A stretch of 64,000 nt of DNA. It comes from G963675935 sp963823895. GTDB taxonomy: Bacteria; Planctomycetota; Planctomycetia; Pirellulales; Thermoguttaceae. The notes under the pieces were generated by a model, which did not search any database, was not told the DNA's origin, and worked only from the letters and a program-made list of their open reading frames with translations. The DNA is taken from NCBI GenBank assembly GCA_963823895.1, contig CAWGNG010000020.1, positions 310,001-374,000 of the forward strand, in the 5' to 3' direction. This document shows, in pieces, positions 1 to 8,811 of this stretch; position 1 is the stretch's first letter, and each line of letters begins with the position of its first letter. The position numbers and the translations under genes were made by a program.

Positions 1-1
1 G

Positions 2-319
2 CTGATCCTGAACGAACGCGACGCCTGGCCGTGGCGGGCCGCCTACTGGTATCTGCGCGACGACGGCTTCAAGCCCCGCCAGGCGCTGAAGATGTACGAC
101 GATATCGACGGCCGGATCGAACTAGACCCGAAGTGGGAGGAGATTCGCGCCGGTCTCTCGAATACGGTGATCAGGCTGGTGCGCGCGATGCGTGCGGGCC
201 AATTTCCCGTGTGCAGCGGCGACGAACATTGCACAGGCCATTGCCCCTTCCGCACCGTCTGCCGCATCAATCAAGTGCGATCCCTGGAAAAAACATGGCA
301 ACCGACGGCGAACGAATGA
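2..319 (+). CDS. AddB/RexB-like nuclease, C-terminal fragment (starts before the window)
   Basis: The frame is open from base 2 to a TGA at 317-319, so only the last ~105 residues are visible. They end in a cysteine cluster reading CSGDEHCTGHCPFRTVC (about residues 78-94 of the fragment). This resembles the C-terminal iron-sulfur cysteines of AddB-type PD-(D/E)XK nucleases that repair double-strand breaks together with AddA. The stop overlaps an ATG of the following AddA-like gene (ATGA, 316-319), which indicates translational coupling of two subunits. The catalytic part is outside the window, so the family call rests on the cysteine tail and the neighbour. Confidence 0.7.
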   Translation: MILNERDAWPWRAAYWYLRDDGFKPRQALKMYDDIDGRIELDPKWEEIRAGLSNTVIRLVRAMRAGQFPVCSGDEHCTGHCPFRTVCRINQVRSLEKTWQPTANE

Positions 320-3300
320 ATGCGATCGACCGCGAGAGCGATCGTTGTCGCGGCAGTTCAACTGCCGCTCCAACGGCATCGAAGCTGACCGGGCAGCAGC
401 GCCAAGCGGTGACGGCGCGGGGCGTCTCCGTCGCGCTGTCGGCCGGGGCGGGCTGCGGCAAAACGACGGTGCTGACCGAACGGTTTCTGGCCGAGTTGCA
501 GCCGGGGGGCGTTAAAGGGGACAGTCCCATTTTCGCTGATGCGAAAATCGGGACAGTCCCCGAGCGGTCGCGGCTGGGACAGATCGTGGCCATTACATTT
601 ACCGAGCGGGCGGCACGCGAAATGCGCGAACGCATCCGCAAGGAGTGCCAAGAGCGCTTGAAAAACTGCCCCGACAACGAGGCGGACTATTGGCTCGGGC
701 TGGTACGCGAGATGGATTCGGCGCGGATCAGCACGATTCACTCGTTTTGCGGCTCGCTGTTGCGGGCGCACGCCGTCGAGGCGGGGCTCGATCCGCGCTT
801 CCGCGTGCTCGATGCGGCGCAGGCGGCCACGCTGCTGTTCGAGGCGACCGACGACGTGCTGCGCAACCGGCTCGGCGAGCGCGACGAAGCGACGTTGACG
901 CTGGTGACCCGCTACAGCTTCGACCGGCTGCGCACCATGATCGCCGAGTTGCTGGCGGCGCGGCAGGAGATCGACTGGGCCTTGTGGCAGCGGGAAACGC
1001 CCGAGGGACTGGTCGCCCGCTGGCAGGATTTCTGGAGTCGGGATACGCTGCCGCGGCTACTGTGTCAAATCGCCGAGTCGGCCGATGCCAAGACGCTGCT
1101 CGATCTGGCCAATCACTATCCGCCCAATCATCCGGTGATGCGCGAGCGGTGCGATAAACTGCGGGGGTTGGTTCAGGGACTTTGTGGTGCAGGCGTCTCG
1201 CCTGCTTCAGAGACGGCAGGCGAGACGCCTGCACCACAAGAACTGCTTGCGGCGATTCGCGAGAATGCCAAGGTGCAGGGGGGCGGAACGAAAAAACACT
1301 GGGCAACCGAGGAGGTCTACGAGCGGTTCAAAGAGGCGGCGAAACGGCTGCGGGAACGGATCGACAAGCTTCAGCCGCAGGTGCAATTCGATCCCCTGGC
1401 CGCTCGGCCGGCGGCCGACTTGTCCTTGCAGGCGATCGGCCTGGCCGCCGGCGTTGCCCAACAGTATGACCGGCGGAAAAGCGAAATGGGGAGGTTGGAT
1501 TTCGACAACCTGTTGATCCGCGCCCGGGATTTGCTGGTCGGCGCGAATCGCGGCGAGTTGCGGAAGCGGCTGGCGGGGCAATTGCGGCTGCTGCTGGTGG
1601 ATGAATTCCAAGACACCGATCCGTTGCAGGTCGAATTGGTCAAGGCGCTGTGCGACAACGAGTATCTCGACGGCAAACTGTTTTTCGTGGGCGATTATAA
1701 GCAGTCGATCTATCGCTTTCGCGGGGCCGATCCGGCGGTGTTCCGGCAGCTTCGCGACGAGATTCCGCCGCCGGGTCGGATGCCGCTTTCGGTCAATTTC
1801 CGCAGCCGGCCGGCGATCTTGGATTTCGTCAACGCCCTGTTTTGCGAGGAGATGGGTCAGGATTACGAGCCGCTGCAATCGCCGCGCGAGGAGCAAGGAG
1901 CGGGAGCGGCGGTGGAGTTCTTGTGGGCAGTCGGCAGTGGGCAGTCGGCAGTCGGCAGTGGGCAGTGGGCAGTCGGCAGTGGGCAGTGGGCAGTGGGCAG
2001 TGACGAAGGCGGCCGCTCGCAATCAGCAATCAGCAATCAGCAATCAGCAATCGCCTCTCCCCTCTCCCCTCTTCTCTCTCCCCTCGATGACATCGGCCGG
2101 CGCGAGCGGCTGCTGAGGATCGAGGCCGATTGGATCGCGCGACGCATTCGGAACATGCTCGAAGCGGCCGAAAGAGAAGAGGGCGAGAAGATCATTTGGG
2201 ACAAGGAGGCGCGAGCGTTGCGGGCAGTTCGGCCCGGGGATTTCGCCCTGCTATTTCGCGCGTTGACGAACGTCGAATATTACGAGGAAGCCTTGCGGCG
2301 GTACGGCGTCGATTATTATCTCGTCGGCGGACATGCCTTCTATTCGCAGCAGGAAGTCTACGACCTGTTGAATCTGTTGCGGGCAATCGACGTTCCCGCC
2401 GACGAGGTCAGTCTGCTGGGTGTGCTCCGCAGTCCGATGTTCGCCTTGGACGACGAGACGCTGTTTTGGCTCTCGCGGCATTCCGACGGGCGCGCGAAGG
2501 GGCTTGCGGCGGGATTGTTCCAGGGGGGCAAACTGCCGAAAGAGCTCGACGACCGGCAGCGGCAACTCGCCGGGTTTGCCGCGGCCACGATTGGCGACCT
2601 CCGCGAAGTGAAAGACCGCCTGCCGGTGGCCGGGCTGATCCAGGAGGCGATGGCGCGGACGGGTTACGACGCCATGCTGCTGGCCGAGTTTCTCGGCGAG
2701 CGAAAACTCGCCAACTTGCAGAAGCTGGTCGAGCAGGCGCGGAGCTTCGATCGGGCGGAGATTTTCACGCTCTCCGACTTCATCGCGCAACTTTCGGAGT
2801 TCGTCGCCCGGCAACCCGACGAGGCGTTGGCGGCCACGCGGCCGGAGTTGAACGACGTGGTGAAGTTGATGTCGATTCATCAGTCGAAGGGGCTGGAGTT
2901 TCCGGTGGTGATCGTGCCCGACGTCGGCCGTCCGCGCCGCGTCGCCGGGCCGGCGATCGGTTTTTCGCCGCGGCTCGGGCCGGTGCTGAAAGACGAAAAC
3001 GCCACGACCGGCTACGATCTGCTGATGGCCGCCGAGAACGACGAGGAGCGGCAGGAGATCGGCCGGTTGCTGTACGTCGCCACCACGCGGGCCGCCGATT
3101 ACTTGATCCTCTCGGCCGGCGTCGAGGAGCCGGGCAAGGCCGCGGGACCGTGGATGGAGTTGCTGGCGAAGCGGTTTGATCTGAAGAAGGGAGCGGTGAA
3201 AGACGGGGAGACGGGGAGACAAGGAGAGGGGGAGAAGGGGAGACGGGGAGATGGGGCGATGGTCAGAGTGACCACCATCGAACCGCCGGTCCGCTCAAAG

Positions 3301-4152
3301 CCGGTCGATCTTCGCCGGCGGCGCGATTTGATGAAGATCGTCGAGAAGGCGGAGCAGATGGCGGCGGACGGGCAGGGGAAGCGGCCGCACTATTTGGCGC
3401 CGGTGCCCTGCGACACCGCCGCGCGACGGCAGTATTCGTTCTCGCGGCTGACGGGCGTGCTCCATGTCGAGACGGCGGCGCTCCACGTTAGCCCGCTGGA
3501 AAGCGACGCCTTGGGCCCGCCGCCCTTGGACCCGCGCAGCCTGGGAACGCTGGTCCACGCGGTCTTGGAGGAGATCGATTTCGCCAGGCCGGGCGACGTT
3601 GCCGAGCGGGTTCGGCGTTTGGCCGAGCAGCATCTTTCCGGGCCGGAGCGGCAGCAGGAGGAAGCGCTGGCAGTCGAGATGATCGAGCGATTCGTCGCCT
3701 CGCCGCGCACCGCCCAGATTGCTGCGGCAAAGGAGACGTTCCGCGAGTTGGAGTTTCTGCTGGCGTGGCTGCCCGTGTTCGCGGTGGGGCAGACATTCCT
3801 GTCTGCCTCCTGCGGTGCGACGTTTCCGGCAGACAAGAATGTCTGCCCCACCTCGCCGCTATACCTGCAAGGGTTCATTGACTGCCTCTACCGCGACGGC
3901 GACGGATGGCGGCTGATCGACTACAAGACCAACCGGGCGACGGCCGAAACGCTGGCGGCGACGGCGGCGCCGTACGAGATGCAGATGTTCGTCTATGCGT
4001 TGGCGGCCGAGACGATCTTGAAATCGCCGCCGCTGGAGTTGACGCTCTGTTTTCTGCGGCCGGGGCTGGAGTATCATTTCAACTGGGACGCCGCCGCGCG
4101 GCGGCGCGTGGTCGAATTGGTCGAGCAGAAACTCCCGCACGGACATCGTTAA
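316..4152 (+). CDS. addA: AddA-like UvrD/RecB-family helicase-nuclease
   Basis: About 1,278 residues. It has a superfamily 1 helicase core with Walker A GAGCGKT near residue 45 and Walker B LLLVDEFQDTDP near residue 425. A C-terminal PD-(D/E)XK nuclease follows (FIDCLYRD...LIDYKT, about residues 1185-1205). With the upstream AddB-like subunit it should form an AddAB-type complex that unwinds and resects DNA ends for recombination. The ATG at 316 overlaps the upstream stop; an in-frame ATG at 295 is the alternative start. The gene carries at least five in-frame repeat insertions (517-561, 1182-1239, 1924-2083, 3202-3262, 3783-3852). They are read as low-complexity peptide between helicase motifs, and the frame stays open through all of them. 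Confidence 0.85.
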   Translation: MNAIDRESDRCRGSSTAAPTASKLTGQQRQAVTARGVSVALSAGAGCGKTTVLTERFLAELQPGGVKGDSPIFADAKIGTVPERSRLGQIVAITFTERAAREMRERIRKECQERLKNCPDNEADYWLGLVREMDSARISTIHSFCGSLLRAHAVEAGLDPRFRVLDAAQAATLLFEATDDVLRNRLGERDEATLTLVTRYSFDRLRTMIAELLAARQEIDWALWQRETPEGLVARWQDFWSRDTLPRLLCQIAESADAKTLLDLANHYPPNHPVMRERCDKLRGLVQGLCGAGVSPASETAGETPAPQELLAAIRENAKVQGGGTKKHWATEEVYERFKEAAKRLRERIDKLQPQVQFDPLAARPAADLSLQAIGLAAGVAQQYDRRKSEMGRLDFDNLLIRARDLLVGANRGELRKRLAGQLRLLLVDEFQDTDPLQVELVKALCDNEYLDGKLFFVGDYKQSIYRFRGADPAVFRQLRDEIPPPGRMPLSVNFRSRPAILDFVNALFCEEMGQDYEPLQSPREEQGAGAAVEFLWAVGSGQSAVGSGQWAVGSGQWAVGSDEGGRSQSAISNQQSAIASPLSPLLSPLDDIGRRERLLRIEADWIARRIRNMLEAAEREEGEKIIWDKEARALRAVRPGDFALLFRALTNVEYYEEALRRYGVDYYLVGGHAFYSQQEVYDLLNLLRAIDVPADEVSLLGVLRSPMFALDDETLFWLSRHSDGRAKGLAAGLFQGGKLPKELDDRQRQLAGFAAATIGDLREVKDRLPVAGLIQEAMARTGYDAMLLAEFLGERKLANLQKLVEQARSFDRAEIFTLSDFIAQLSEFVARQPDEALAATRPELNDVVKLMSIHQSKGLEFPVVIVPDVGRPRRVAGPAIGFSPRLGPVLKDENATTGYDLLMAAENDEERQEIGRLLYVATTRAADYLILSAGVEEPGKAAGPWMELLAKRFDLKKGAVKDGETGRQGEGEKGRRGDGAMVRVTTIEPPVRSKPVDLRRRRDLMKIVEKAEQMAADGQGKRPHYLAPVPCDTAARRQYSFSRLTGVLHVETAALHVSPLESDALGPPPLDPRSLGTLVHAVLEEIDFARPGDVAERVRRLAEQHLSGPERQQEEALAVEMIERFVASPRTAQIAAAKETFRELEFLLAWLPVFAVGQTFLSASCGATFPADKNVCPTSPLYLQGFIDCLYRDGDGWRLIDYKTNRATAETLAATAAPYEMQMFVYALAAETILKSPPLELTLCFLRPGLEYHFNWDAAARRRVVELVEQKLPHGHR
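517..561. repeat. Palindromic repeat family A inside addA
   Basis: An inverted repeat: GGGGACAGTCCCATTTTCG, a short loop, then CGAAAATCGGGACAGTCCCC. It is read in frame as a GDSPIFADAKIGTVP-type peptide in AddA. Near-identical copies lie at 14946-14992 and 28503-28548. Confidence 0.9.
1182..1239. repeat. Palindromic repeat with 23-bp perfect stem inside addA
   Basis: A perfect 23-bp inverted repeat (1182-1204 with 1217-1239) around a 12-base loop. The core is GCAGGCGTCTCGCCTG. It is translated in frame as GAGVSPASETAGETPAP within the helicase. Confidence 0.9.
1924..2083. repeat. GTGGGCAGTCGGCAGT tandem repeat plus AATCAGC repeat and pyrimidine tract in addA
   Basis: About ten units of GGGCAGT or CGGCAGT are followed by repeats of CAATCAG and then a CCTCTCCC tract. 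All are in frame with AddA, giving a SGQWAVGSGQ-type peptide. The same GGGCAGT units occur at 5588-5646, 19097-19130, 29790-29833 and 29940-30003. Confidence 0.9.
3202..3262. repeat. Purine-rich GACGGGGAGA tandem repeat in addA
   Basis: Repeats of the type GACGGGGAGA/AAGGAGAGGGG encode an R/G/E-rich stretch near the C-terminal third of AddA. A similar tract, in the opposite orientation, is part of the uvrA insertion at 49139-49305. Confidence 0.8.
3783..3852. repeat. Palindromic repeat family B (GTGGGGCAGACATTCCTGTCTGCC) in addA
   Basis: Inverted repeat with outer arms GGTGGGGCAGACATTC and AATGTCTGCCCCACC. It is read in frame as GQTFLSAS...DKNVCP just before the nuclease motifs. Other copies lie at 9716-9782, 19490-19590 (diverged), 21924-21995 and 27934-28036. 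Confidence 0.9.
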
Positions 4153-4190
4153 CGGTCCGGGCGCAATAGTTGTTGTTGGTCAAGATGGAA

Positions 4191-4271
4191 AGACCGTTTA
4201 GCCGCCGCGTCCACGCGGCGCAGAACCACCGGCAGTTCAGCGCCGCGTGGACGCGGCGGCTAAACGGTTCT
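4191..4271. repeat. Palindromic repeat family C (TTAGCCGCCGCGTCCACGCGG)
   Basis: A stem of about 30 bp with arms ACCGTTTAGCCGCCGCGT and ACGCGGCGGCTAAACGGT. It lies between addA and cca. A diverged copy sits at 29847-29920. It could form a strong hairpin downstream of addA but lacks a T tract. Confidence 0.85.
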
Positions 4272-4363
4272 GAGGCCCCAAGAGAATTGCGGTCGCCGCG
4301 CGGGCTTGGTATAATCGCAGTTATCGTACGCTTCTGGTTTTTGCGCCGACTCCGGCTTTCTGT

Positions 4364-5632
4364 ATGCTGATGCCTGAGGAACAACGCCGATTCGCCGCCG
4401 AGGTGGTTCGCCGTTTGCGCGGGGCGGGGTTCGCGGCGTATTGGGCGGGCGGGTGCGTACGCGATCAACTGCTCGGGCGAACGCCGAAAGACTACGACGT
4501 GGCCACCAGCGCCACGCCCGAGCAGATCCGCTCGTTGTTCGGCCGGCGGCGGACGCTGGCGATCGGCGCCGCGTTCGGGGTGATTTCGGTGATCGGGCCC
4601 AAGCCGGCGGGCGTGATCGAGGTGGCCACCTTCCGCCGCGACGCCGCCTACAGCGACGGCCGGCATCCCGACAGCGTCACCTTCAGCTCGGCCGAGGAGG
4701 ACGCCTCGCGCCGCGACTTCACGATCAACGGGCTGTTCTACGATCCGGTGGAAGAGCGGGTGATCGATTTCGTCGGCGGGCAGCGGGACTTGGCCGAACG
4801 CCGCGTCCGCGCGATCGGCTGCGCCCGCGATCGTTTCGCCGAGGACAAGCTGCGGATGCTGCGGGCGGTGCGATTCGCGGCCGCCTTCGATTTCACGCTC
4901 GACGAGGATGCGCGGGCGGCCATCGCGGAAATGGCGGCGCAGATCCACGTCGTCAGTCCCGAGCGAATCGCCATGGAGATGCAGCGGTTGCTGACCGATT
5001 CCAGTCGCGCCGTGGGCGTGCGCCTGCTGCTCGATGCGGGTCTGGCGGCGGAGGTGCTGCCGGAGATCGTGCCCCGCGACGACGCCGAACGGGCGCAATT
5101 CGACGAGAGGTTGGAGATGCTGGCGCGGCTGCCGGGCGACGTCGGATTTGCGGCGGCGCTGGCCGCGGTGCTTCCGCCGCGCGTCGACGCGACCGAGGCC
5201 AGAACGGTATGTCGGCGGTGGCGGTTGTCGAACAAAGAGACGGATCGCGTCGGCTGGCTGGTGGAGAATCGCACGGCGATCGACGCGGCGGCGACGATGC
5301 GGTGGTCGAAGCTGCAGCCGCTGCTGGTGGCCGAGGGGATCGGCGACCTGTTGGCGCTGGCGGAGGCCGCCTCGCCCTCGGGCTCCGCGGCGGCTGCCCA
5401 TTGCCGGCAACTTTTGGCCCAGCCGCGGGAGACGCTCGATCCGCCCCCGCTGCTGACCGGCGATGATCTGCTGGCCAATGGAATTCCCTCTGGACCGCAG
5501 TATAAAATGCTGTTGGAGCGCATCCGCGCCGCGCAATTGGACGGCGAAGCACGCACGCAAGCGGAGGCGCTGGCGATGGTGAAGAAGTGGGTAGTGGATA
5601 GTGGGCAGTCGGCAGTCGGCAGTAGGCAGTAG
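4364..5632 (+). CDS. cca: tRNA nucleotidyltransferase / poly(A) polymerase family
   Basis: 422 residues. The N-terminal nucleotidyltransferase head has the family motif GGCVRDQLLGRTPKDYDVAT (about residues 28-47) with the two catalytic aspartates. It is followed by the RRDFTINGLFYD segment and the DRFAEDKLRMLRAVRFAAAF segment that binds the incoming nucleotide and the tRNA end. The family adds or repairs the 3' CCA of tRNA, or acts as poly(A) polymerase, and sequence alone does not separate the two here. ATG 4364 and ATG 4370 are both possible starts. The last ~13 residues (VVDSGQSAVGSRQ) come from the repeat at 5588-5646, so the native C-terminus has probably been replaced. Confidence 0.85.
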   Translation: MLMPEEQRRFAAEVVRRLRGAGFAAYWAGGCVRDQLLGRTPKDYDVATSATPEQIRSLFGRRRTLAIGAAFGVISVIGPKPAGVIEVATFRRDAAYSDGRHPDSVTFSSAEEDASRRDFTINGLFYDPVEERVIDFVGGQRDLAERRVRAIGCARDRFAEDKLRMLRAVRFAAAFDFTLDEDARAAIAEMAAQIHVVSPERIAMEMQRLLTDSSRAVGVRLLLDAGLAAEVLPEIVPRDDAERAQFDERLEMLARLPGDVGFAAALAAVLPPRVDATEARTVCRRWRLSNKETDRVGWLVENRTAIDAAATMRWSKLQPLLVAEGIGDLLALAEAASPSGSAAAAHCRQLLAQPRETLDPPPLLTGDDLLANGIPSGPQYKMLLERIRAAQLDGEARTQAEALAMVKKWVVDSGQSAVGSRQ

Positions 5633-5646
5633 GCAGTGGGCAGTGA
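5588..5646. repeat. GGGCAGTCGGCAGT tandem repeat at the end of cca
   Basis: About seven units of GGGCAGT, CGGCAGT and AGGCAGT overlap the cca stop codon and supply its last codons. Same family as 1924-2010. Confidence 0.9.
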
Positions 5647-5716
5647 ATGGCGAAAGACGTTTGCGGTTTCGCAAGGACTCGACTCCAACGTTTTCCAACA
5701 ATAAGCGGGGATGCTC

Positions 5717-5886
5717 ATGGATAAGAAGATCAAGAAAAAACGCACGTGCTCCGGCAGCGGATTCAGTCGCTGCAACAGCAGTTGGCCGGGGCGAGGAAAC
5801 AGATGGACGATGAGGACGAACTGAAGTCGATCGAGCAGCAACTCGCCGCCGCCGAAGCGGAATTGGCCAAGATCAAGGAGGCATGA
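5717..5886 (+). pseudogene. Small coiled-coil protein gene with a one-base frameshift
   Basis: ATG 5717 begins MDKKIKKK. The frame then has to move back one base near a run of six A (about 5736-5741) to continue as VLRQRIQSLQQQLAGARKQM, a Q/E/A-rich coiled coil that ends in AKIKEA at the TGA 5884-5886. Adding one A would give an intact protein of about 55 residues. A GTG at 5746 could start a 46-codon version without any shift. The function is unknown. The shift may be a sequencing undercall, real decay or slippage. Confidence 0.55.
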
Positions 5887-5912
5887 CCCGCCGCCGCGAG
5901 GAGTTCTCGCGG

Positions 5913-6488
5913 CTATTTGGGAAGAAGCTGCATCACGACCACGACGCAGGCCAGTGCGACCGCCGAGGCGACGGCGGCTTTGCGATCGACTTTTCCGCCG
6001 CTTGGACCAAGGCCGAAATAGGGGCCGAGTCCGTTCCACAGATATAAGCCGGCGGCCAGCGCGAGGGCGCCGAAGCCGGCAAGTTGCCAGCGTGCCCCGC
6101 CATGCTGGAGAATGACGCCGCCATCATCGCCGCCGCCAGTCAAGAACGCTCCGCCCAGCAGATACGCGCCGTTGGCGATGAGGCAGAAGCCGGCGAACCA
6201 GGCGAGCAAGTAGAGATGTCGCTTGGCCGCAAAGCAGCGGGTGGCGATGCAGATCGCCAGCGGCAGAACGCTGCCCCACAATGGGCCGCCCCAGGCGACA
6301 AAGAGCGGATGTGGATTGACGGCGAAATCGGTGCGAGAGAAGCCGAGCAACGGCAGATGCACTGCGTCCAGCTTCGCTCCGCTTAGCCATCCGTTCAACA
6401 CGTGGCCCGATTCATGCACCGCCAGCATCATCAGCCAGGAAAGGGCGGCGATCGAGAAGATCAGCAGGGCTTGAAAGCAGCGATGCAA
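5913..6488 (-). CDS. M50-like membrane zinc metalloprotease
   Basis: 191 residues, mostly hydrophobic, with five to six predicted membrane segments. HESGH near residue 26 fits the HExxH zinc motif inside the first membrane region, as in site-2-protease (M50) family members. A second conserved proline-containing segment, VNPHPLFVAWGGPLWG, follows at about residues 58-73. The usual downstream NPDG-type aspartate motif is not evident, so it may be a minimal or non-canonical member. It ends just downstream of the TPR gene on the same strand (10 bp apart), so the two are probably co-transcribed. Confidence 0.6.
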   Translation of the reverse strand: MHRCFQALLIFSIAALSWLMMLAVHESGHVLNGWLSGAKLDAVHLPLLGFSRTDFAVNPHPLFVAWGGPLWGSVLPLAICIATRCFAAKRHLYLLAWFAGFCLIANGAYLLGGAFLTGGGDDGGVILQHGGARWQLAGFGALALAAGLYLWNGLGPYFGLGPSGGKVDRKAAVASAVALACVVVVMQLLPK

Positions 6489-6498
6489 ACGACGGCTC

Positions 6499-7365
6499 CT
6501 AATCTAAGAGTTTGTACAGCACAATCACCAACACGGCCGCGATTGCCAAAACGATGGGCCAGTATCGCGGACCGAAAAACCAGCACAACAGGGCGATGAG
6601 GACTGCGACGGCGAAGACCCAGGCCCAGGCGGCGGTGCGGGGCGGGCGGGGGGCCGCGTCGAGGTCCACCTTTCGCTCGACGAGCATTCGCCCGATTCGC
6701 CGCCGCTTGGCTTCGTCGCGGACCGCGGCCACGAGATCCTCGGCGCCGGCATGTTCTGCCAACAGGCCGGCCAACGCCTCGGCCTTGCTGTCCTCGCGCT
6801 GGTCTTGCAACAGCGTGACCATCGCCGATTGGGCGTAGATGTCGTTGGGATTCAGTTCGAGGGCGCGGCGGAGGCTGGCTTCGGCGTCGCCGCGGCGGTG
6901 CAGGCGGAATTGGGCCAATCCCAGCGCCGCCCAGGCGGTGGAAGAGGCGGCGTCGGCCTCGATGGCGGCATGGGCAGCCGCTTCGGCTAACTTCGGCCCG
7001 CGCTCGGTGGCCATGAACCAGGCGTAGTCGCTCAACAACGCCGGGTGCTTGCCGAAACGTGCGATCGCGAGCTGAAACGATTCTTGTGCGATCGCCAGCC
7101 GCTCGGACCGCCAGGCCGCCATCGCCAGCAGGCGGTGGGCGTGCTCGTCTTGTGGATCGAGTTCGACTGCGCGGCGGGCTTCGGCGTAGGACTCCTCGGC
7201 CGCGTCGGCGCCGAGCAGGGCCTGGGCGCGGATCGCGCGAACCACTGCCCGGTCGGGGACTTCCGCCACGAGTTGATCGCCGATGGCCAAGGCGCGGACG
7301 TAATCCTCCGCGGCGAGGGCGGCAAAGGCCCGTTCGATCAGATCGTGAAGCTCCGATTCGTCCAT
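6499..7365 (-). CDS. TPR-repeat protein with C-terminal membrane anchor
   Basis: 288 residues from ATG 7365 (MDESELHDLIERAF). Tandem 34-residue TPR-like helices run over about residues 10-200, for example AEESYAEARRAVELDPQDEH and GDAEASLRRALELNPNDIYA. Two hydrophobic segments at about residues 240-285 (WAWVFAVAVLIALLCWFF and YWPIVLAIAAVLVIVLYKLL) anchor the C-terminus. This suggests a protein-interaction scaffold on the inner membrane. The start is chosen because the extension upstream of it has no family-like sequence. The gene reads into the M50-like gene, and its partners are unknown. Confidence 0.65.
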   Translation of the reverse strand: MDESELHDLIERAFAALAAEDYVRALAIGDQLVAEVPDRAVVRAIRAQALLGADAAEESYAEARRAVELDPQDEHAHRLLAMAAWRSERLAIAQESFQLAIARFGKHPALLSDYAWFMATERGPKLAEAAAHAAIEADAASSTAWAALGLAQFRLHRRGDAEASLRRALELNPNDIYAQSAMVTLLQDQREDSKAEALAGLLAEHAGAEDLVAAVRDEAKRRRIGRMLVERKVDLDAAPRPPRTAAWAWVFAVAVLIALLCWFFGPRYWPIVLAIAAVLVIVLYKLLD

Positions 7366-7430
7366 GATTGTCCGGCTCCGCCCTCCGGCGTCATTGTAAT
7401 GGAACATGCTATAGTTGCATAGGTTTTGCC

Positions 7431-8537
7431 ATGCCCACTCACTTGCCCACGTTCTGTACGTCACTGCTGCTGGCGATTGCCCTCGCTATGAACTGCTGCG
7501 CGGCGTTGCCGGCCGCGAGCGTGGTGCTGTCGGACGAGATGGTCGAGGGACTGGTCCAGGGGAAGCGAATCGAAGGCGTGCTGCTGGGCGTGAGCCACCG
7601 GCCGCTGGCGCTGTTGGGGCGCGACGGGCATCTGTGGCTGTTGCAGGCGAACGAGGCGAGCCGCTTCGACCGGAGCGCGTCGCGTTTTCACCCTTATCCG
7701 CCGTCGGAGTTCCGCGCGGCGCTGCTGCGGGAGTTGGGCGACAAGTACGAAGTGACGGGAACGACCCATTACCTGATCGCCCATCCGCGCGGGCAGCAGA
7801 GCCGCTGGGCGGAGCGATTCGAGGAACTGTACCGCTCGTTTATCCAGTATTTTTCGGTGCGCGGCTTCGAGCCGGCCACGCCGCCGTTTCCGCTGGCGGG
7901 CATTGTCTGCGGCAGTCGCGGCGAGTTCGATCGTCTTGCGGCGGTGCAGGTGGGCGTTTCTCCCGGCGTGCAGGGATACTACAATCCCACGTCGAATCGG
8001 ATCACGATGTACGACATGACGGGCAACCGCAACTCGGCCAACTGGCGATGGAACGCCGCAGTGTTGATCCATGAGGCGACGCACCAGATGGCGTTCAACA
8101 CCGGCATTCACAACCGTTACGCCCCGACGCCGACGTGGGTGGCCGAGGGGCTGGCGACGCTGTTCGAGGCCCCCGGGGTGTGCGACTCGCGCAACCATGC
8201 GCAAATAGCCGACCGGGTGAATCGGCTGCGGCTGCGGGCGTTTCGGCAGGTCGTCGCGCCGCGGCATCGGCCGGAACTGCTCGCCAAGATGGTGGCCGGC
8301 GACGATCTCTTCCACAGCGACGTGCAGACGGCCTACGCCGAGGCGTGGGCGCTGAGCTTCTACCTGACCGAGACGCAGCCGCGGCAGTACGGGCAGTATC
8401 TGAAGCGAACCGGGTCGCGTCCGCCCTTCCGGCAGTACACGGCGGCGGAGCGGACCGCCGATTTCACCGCGCTGTTCGGCGACAATTGGCGGATGTTGGA
8501 GGCGCAATTCTTGCGGTTCATGGCGGGCGTGAAATAG
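7431..8537 (+). CDS. DUF1570-family secreted peptidase-like protein
   Basis: 368 residues with a signal peptide (hydrophobic LLLAIALAMNCCAALPA at about residues 12-28). The second half has HEATHQMAFNTGIHNR followed by PTWVAEGLATLFEAPG. This is the HExxH...E arrangement of gluzincin-type DUF1570 proteins, which are abundant in Planctomycetes. The predicted role is an exported zinc peptidase; the substrate is unknown. It is transcribed divergently from the TPR gene, with only 65 bp between the starts. A 25-bp-stem hairpin follows the stop and may help end transcription. Confidence 0.75.
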   Translation: MPTHLPTFCTSLLLAIALAMNCCAALPAASVVLSDEMVEGLVQGKRIEGVLLGVSHRPLALLGRDGHLWLLQANEASRFDRSASRFHPYPPSEFRAALLRELGDKYEVTGTTHYLIAHPRGQQSRWAERFEELYRSFIQYFSVRGFEPATPPFPLAGIVCGSRGEFDRLAAVQVGVSPGVQGYYNPTSNRITMYDMTGNRNSANWRWNAAVLIHEATHQMAFNTGIHNRYAPTPTWVAEGLATLFEAPGVCDSRNHAQIADRVNRLRLRAFRQVVAPRHRPELLAKMVAGDDLFHSDVQTAYAEAWALSFYLTETQPRQYGQYLKRTGSRPPFRQYTAAERTADFTALFGDNWRMLEAQFLRFMAGVK

Positions 8538-8559
8538 GGCGGTGGTGAATCAGCCGTTC

Positions 8560-8634
8560 ATTGTAGGAGGCGACTCCTGTCGCCGATGCCCGACAATACC
8601 CGCAAAATCGGCGACAGGAGTCGCCTCCTACAAT
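8560..8634. repeat. Hairpin repeat (ATTGTAGGAGGCGACTCCTG)
   Basis: Perfect 25-bp inverted repeat (8560-8584 with 8610-8634) around a 25-base loop, 22 bp after the DUF1570 stop. No T tract follows, so this looks more like a dispersed palindrome than a classical terminator. Confidence 0.85.
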
Positions 8635-8811
8635 CCCATTTTGGAAATCCCATCGGACCTGTGAAGTAGGCCGGCCGCTTTGCCCTCGGCGTCAGACTGA
8701 CCTATAGATGTAGTGTGCGGCATTGCCGTTTCGCGGCCGGGCGCCGGATTTGTCGGATTTGCCGGGCGTAACGGCATGCACGGTCGCGCGAACAGTCAAA
8801 AGACGTAGGTT

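Noticed and set aside
1924..2083. Possible CRISPR array because of the regular short repeats
   Set aside because: Units are 7-16 bp without spacers of constant length and they lie inside a coding region; no cas genes occur.
8560..8634. Rho-independent terminator after the DUF1570 gene
   Set aside because: The stem is strong but no T run follows on either strand; I list it as a dispersed palindrome.
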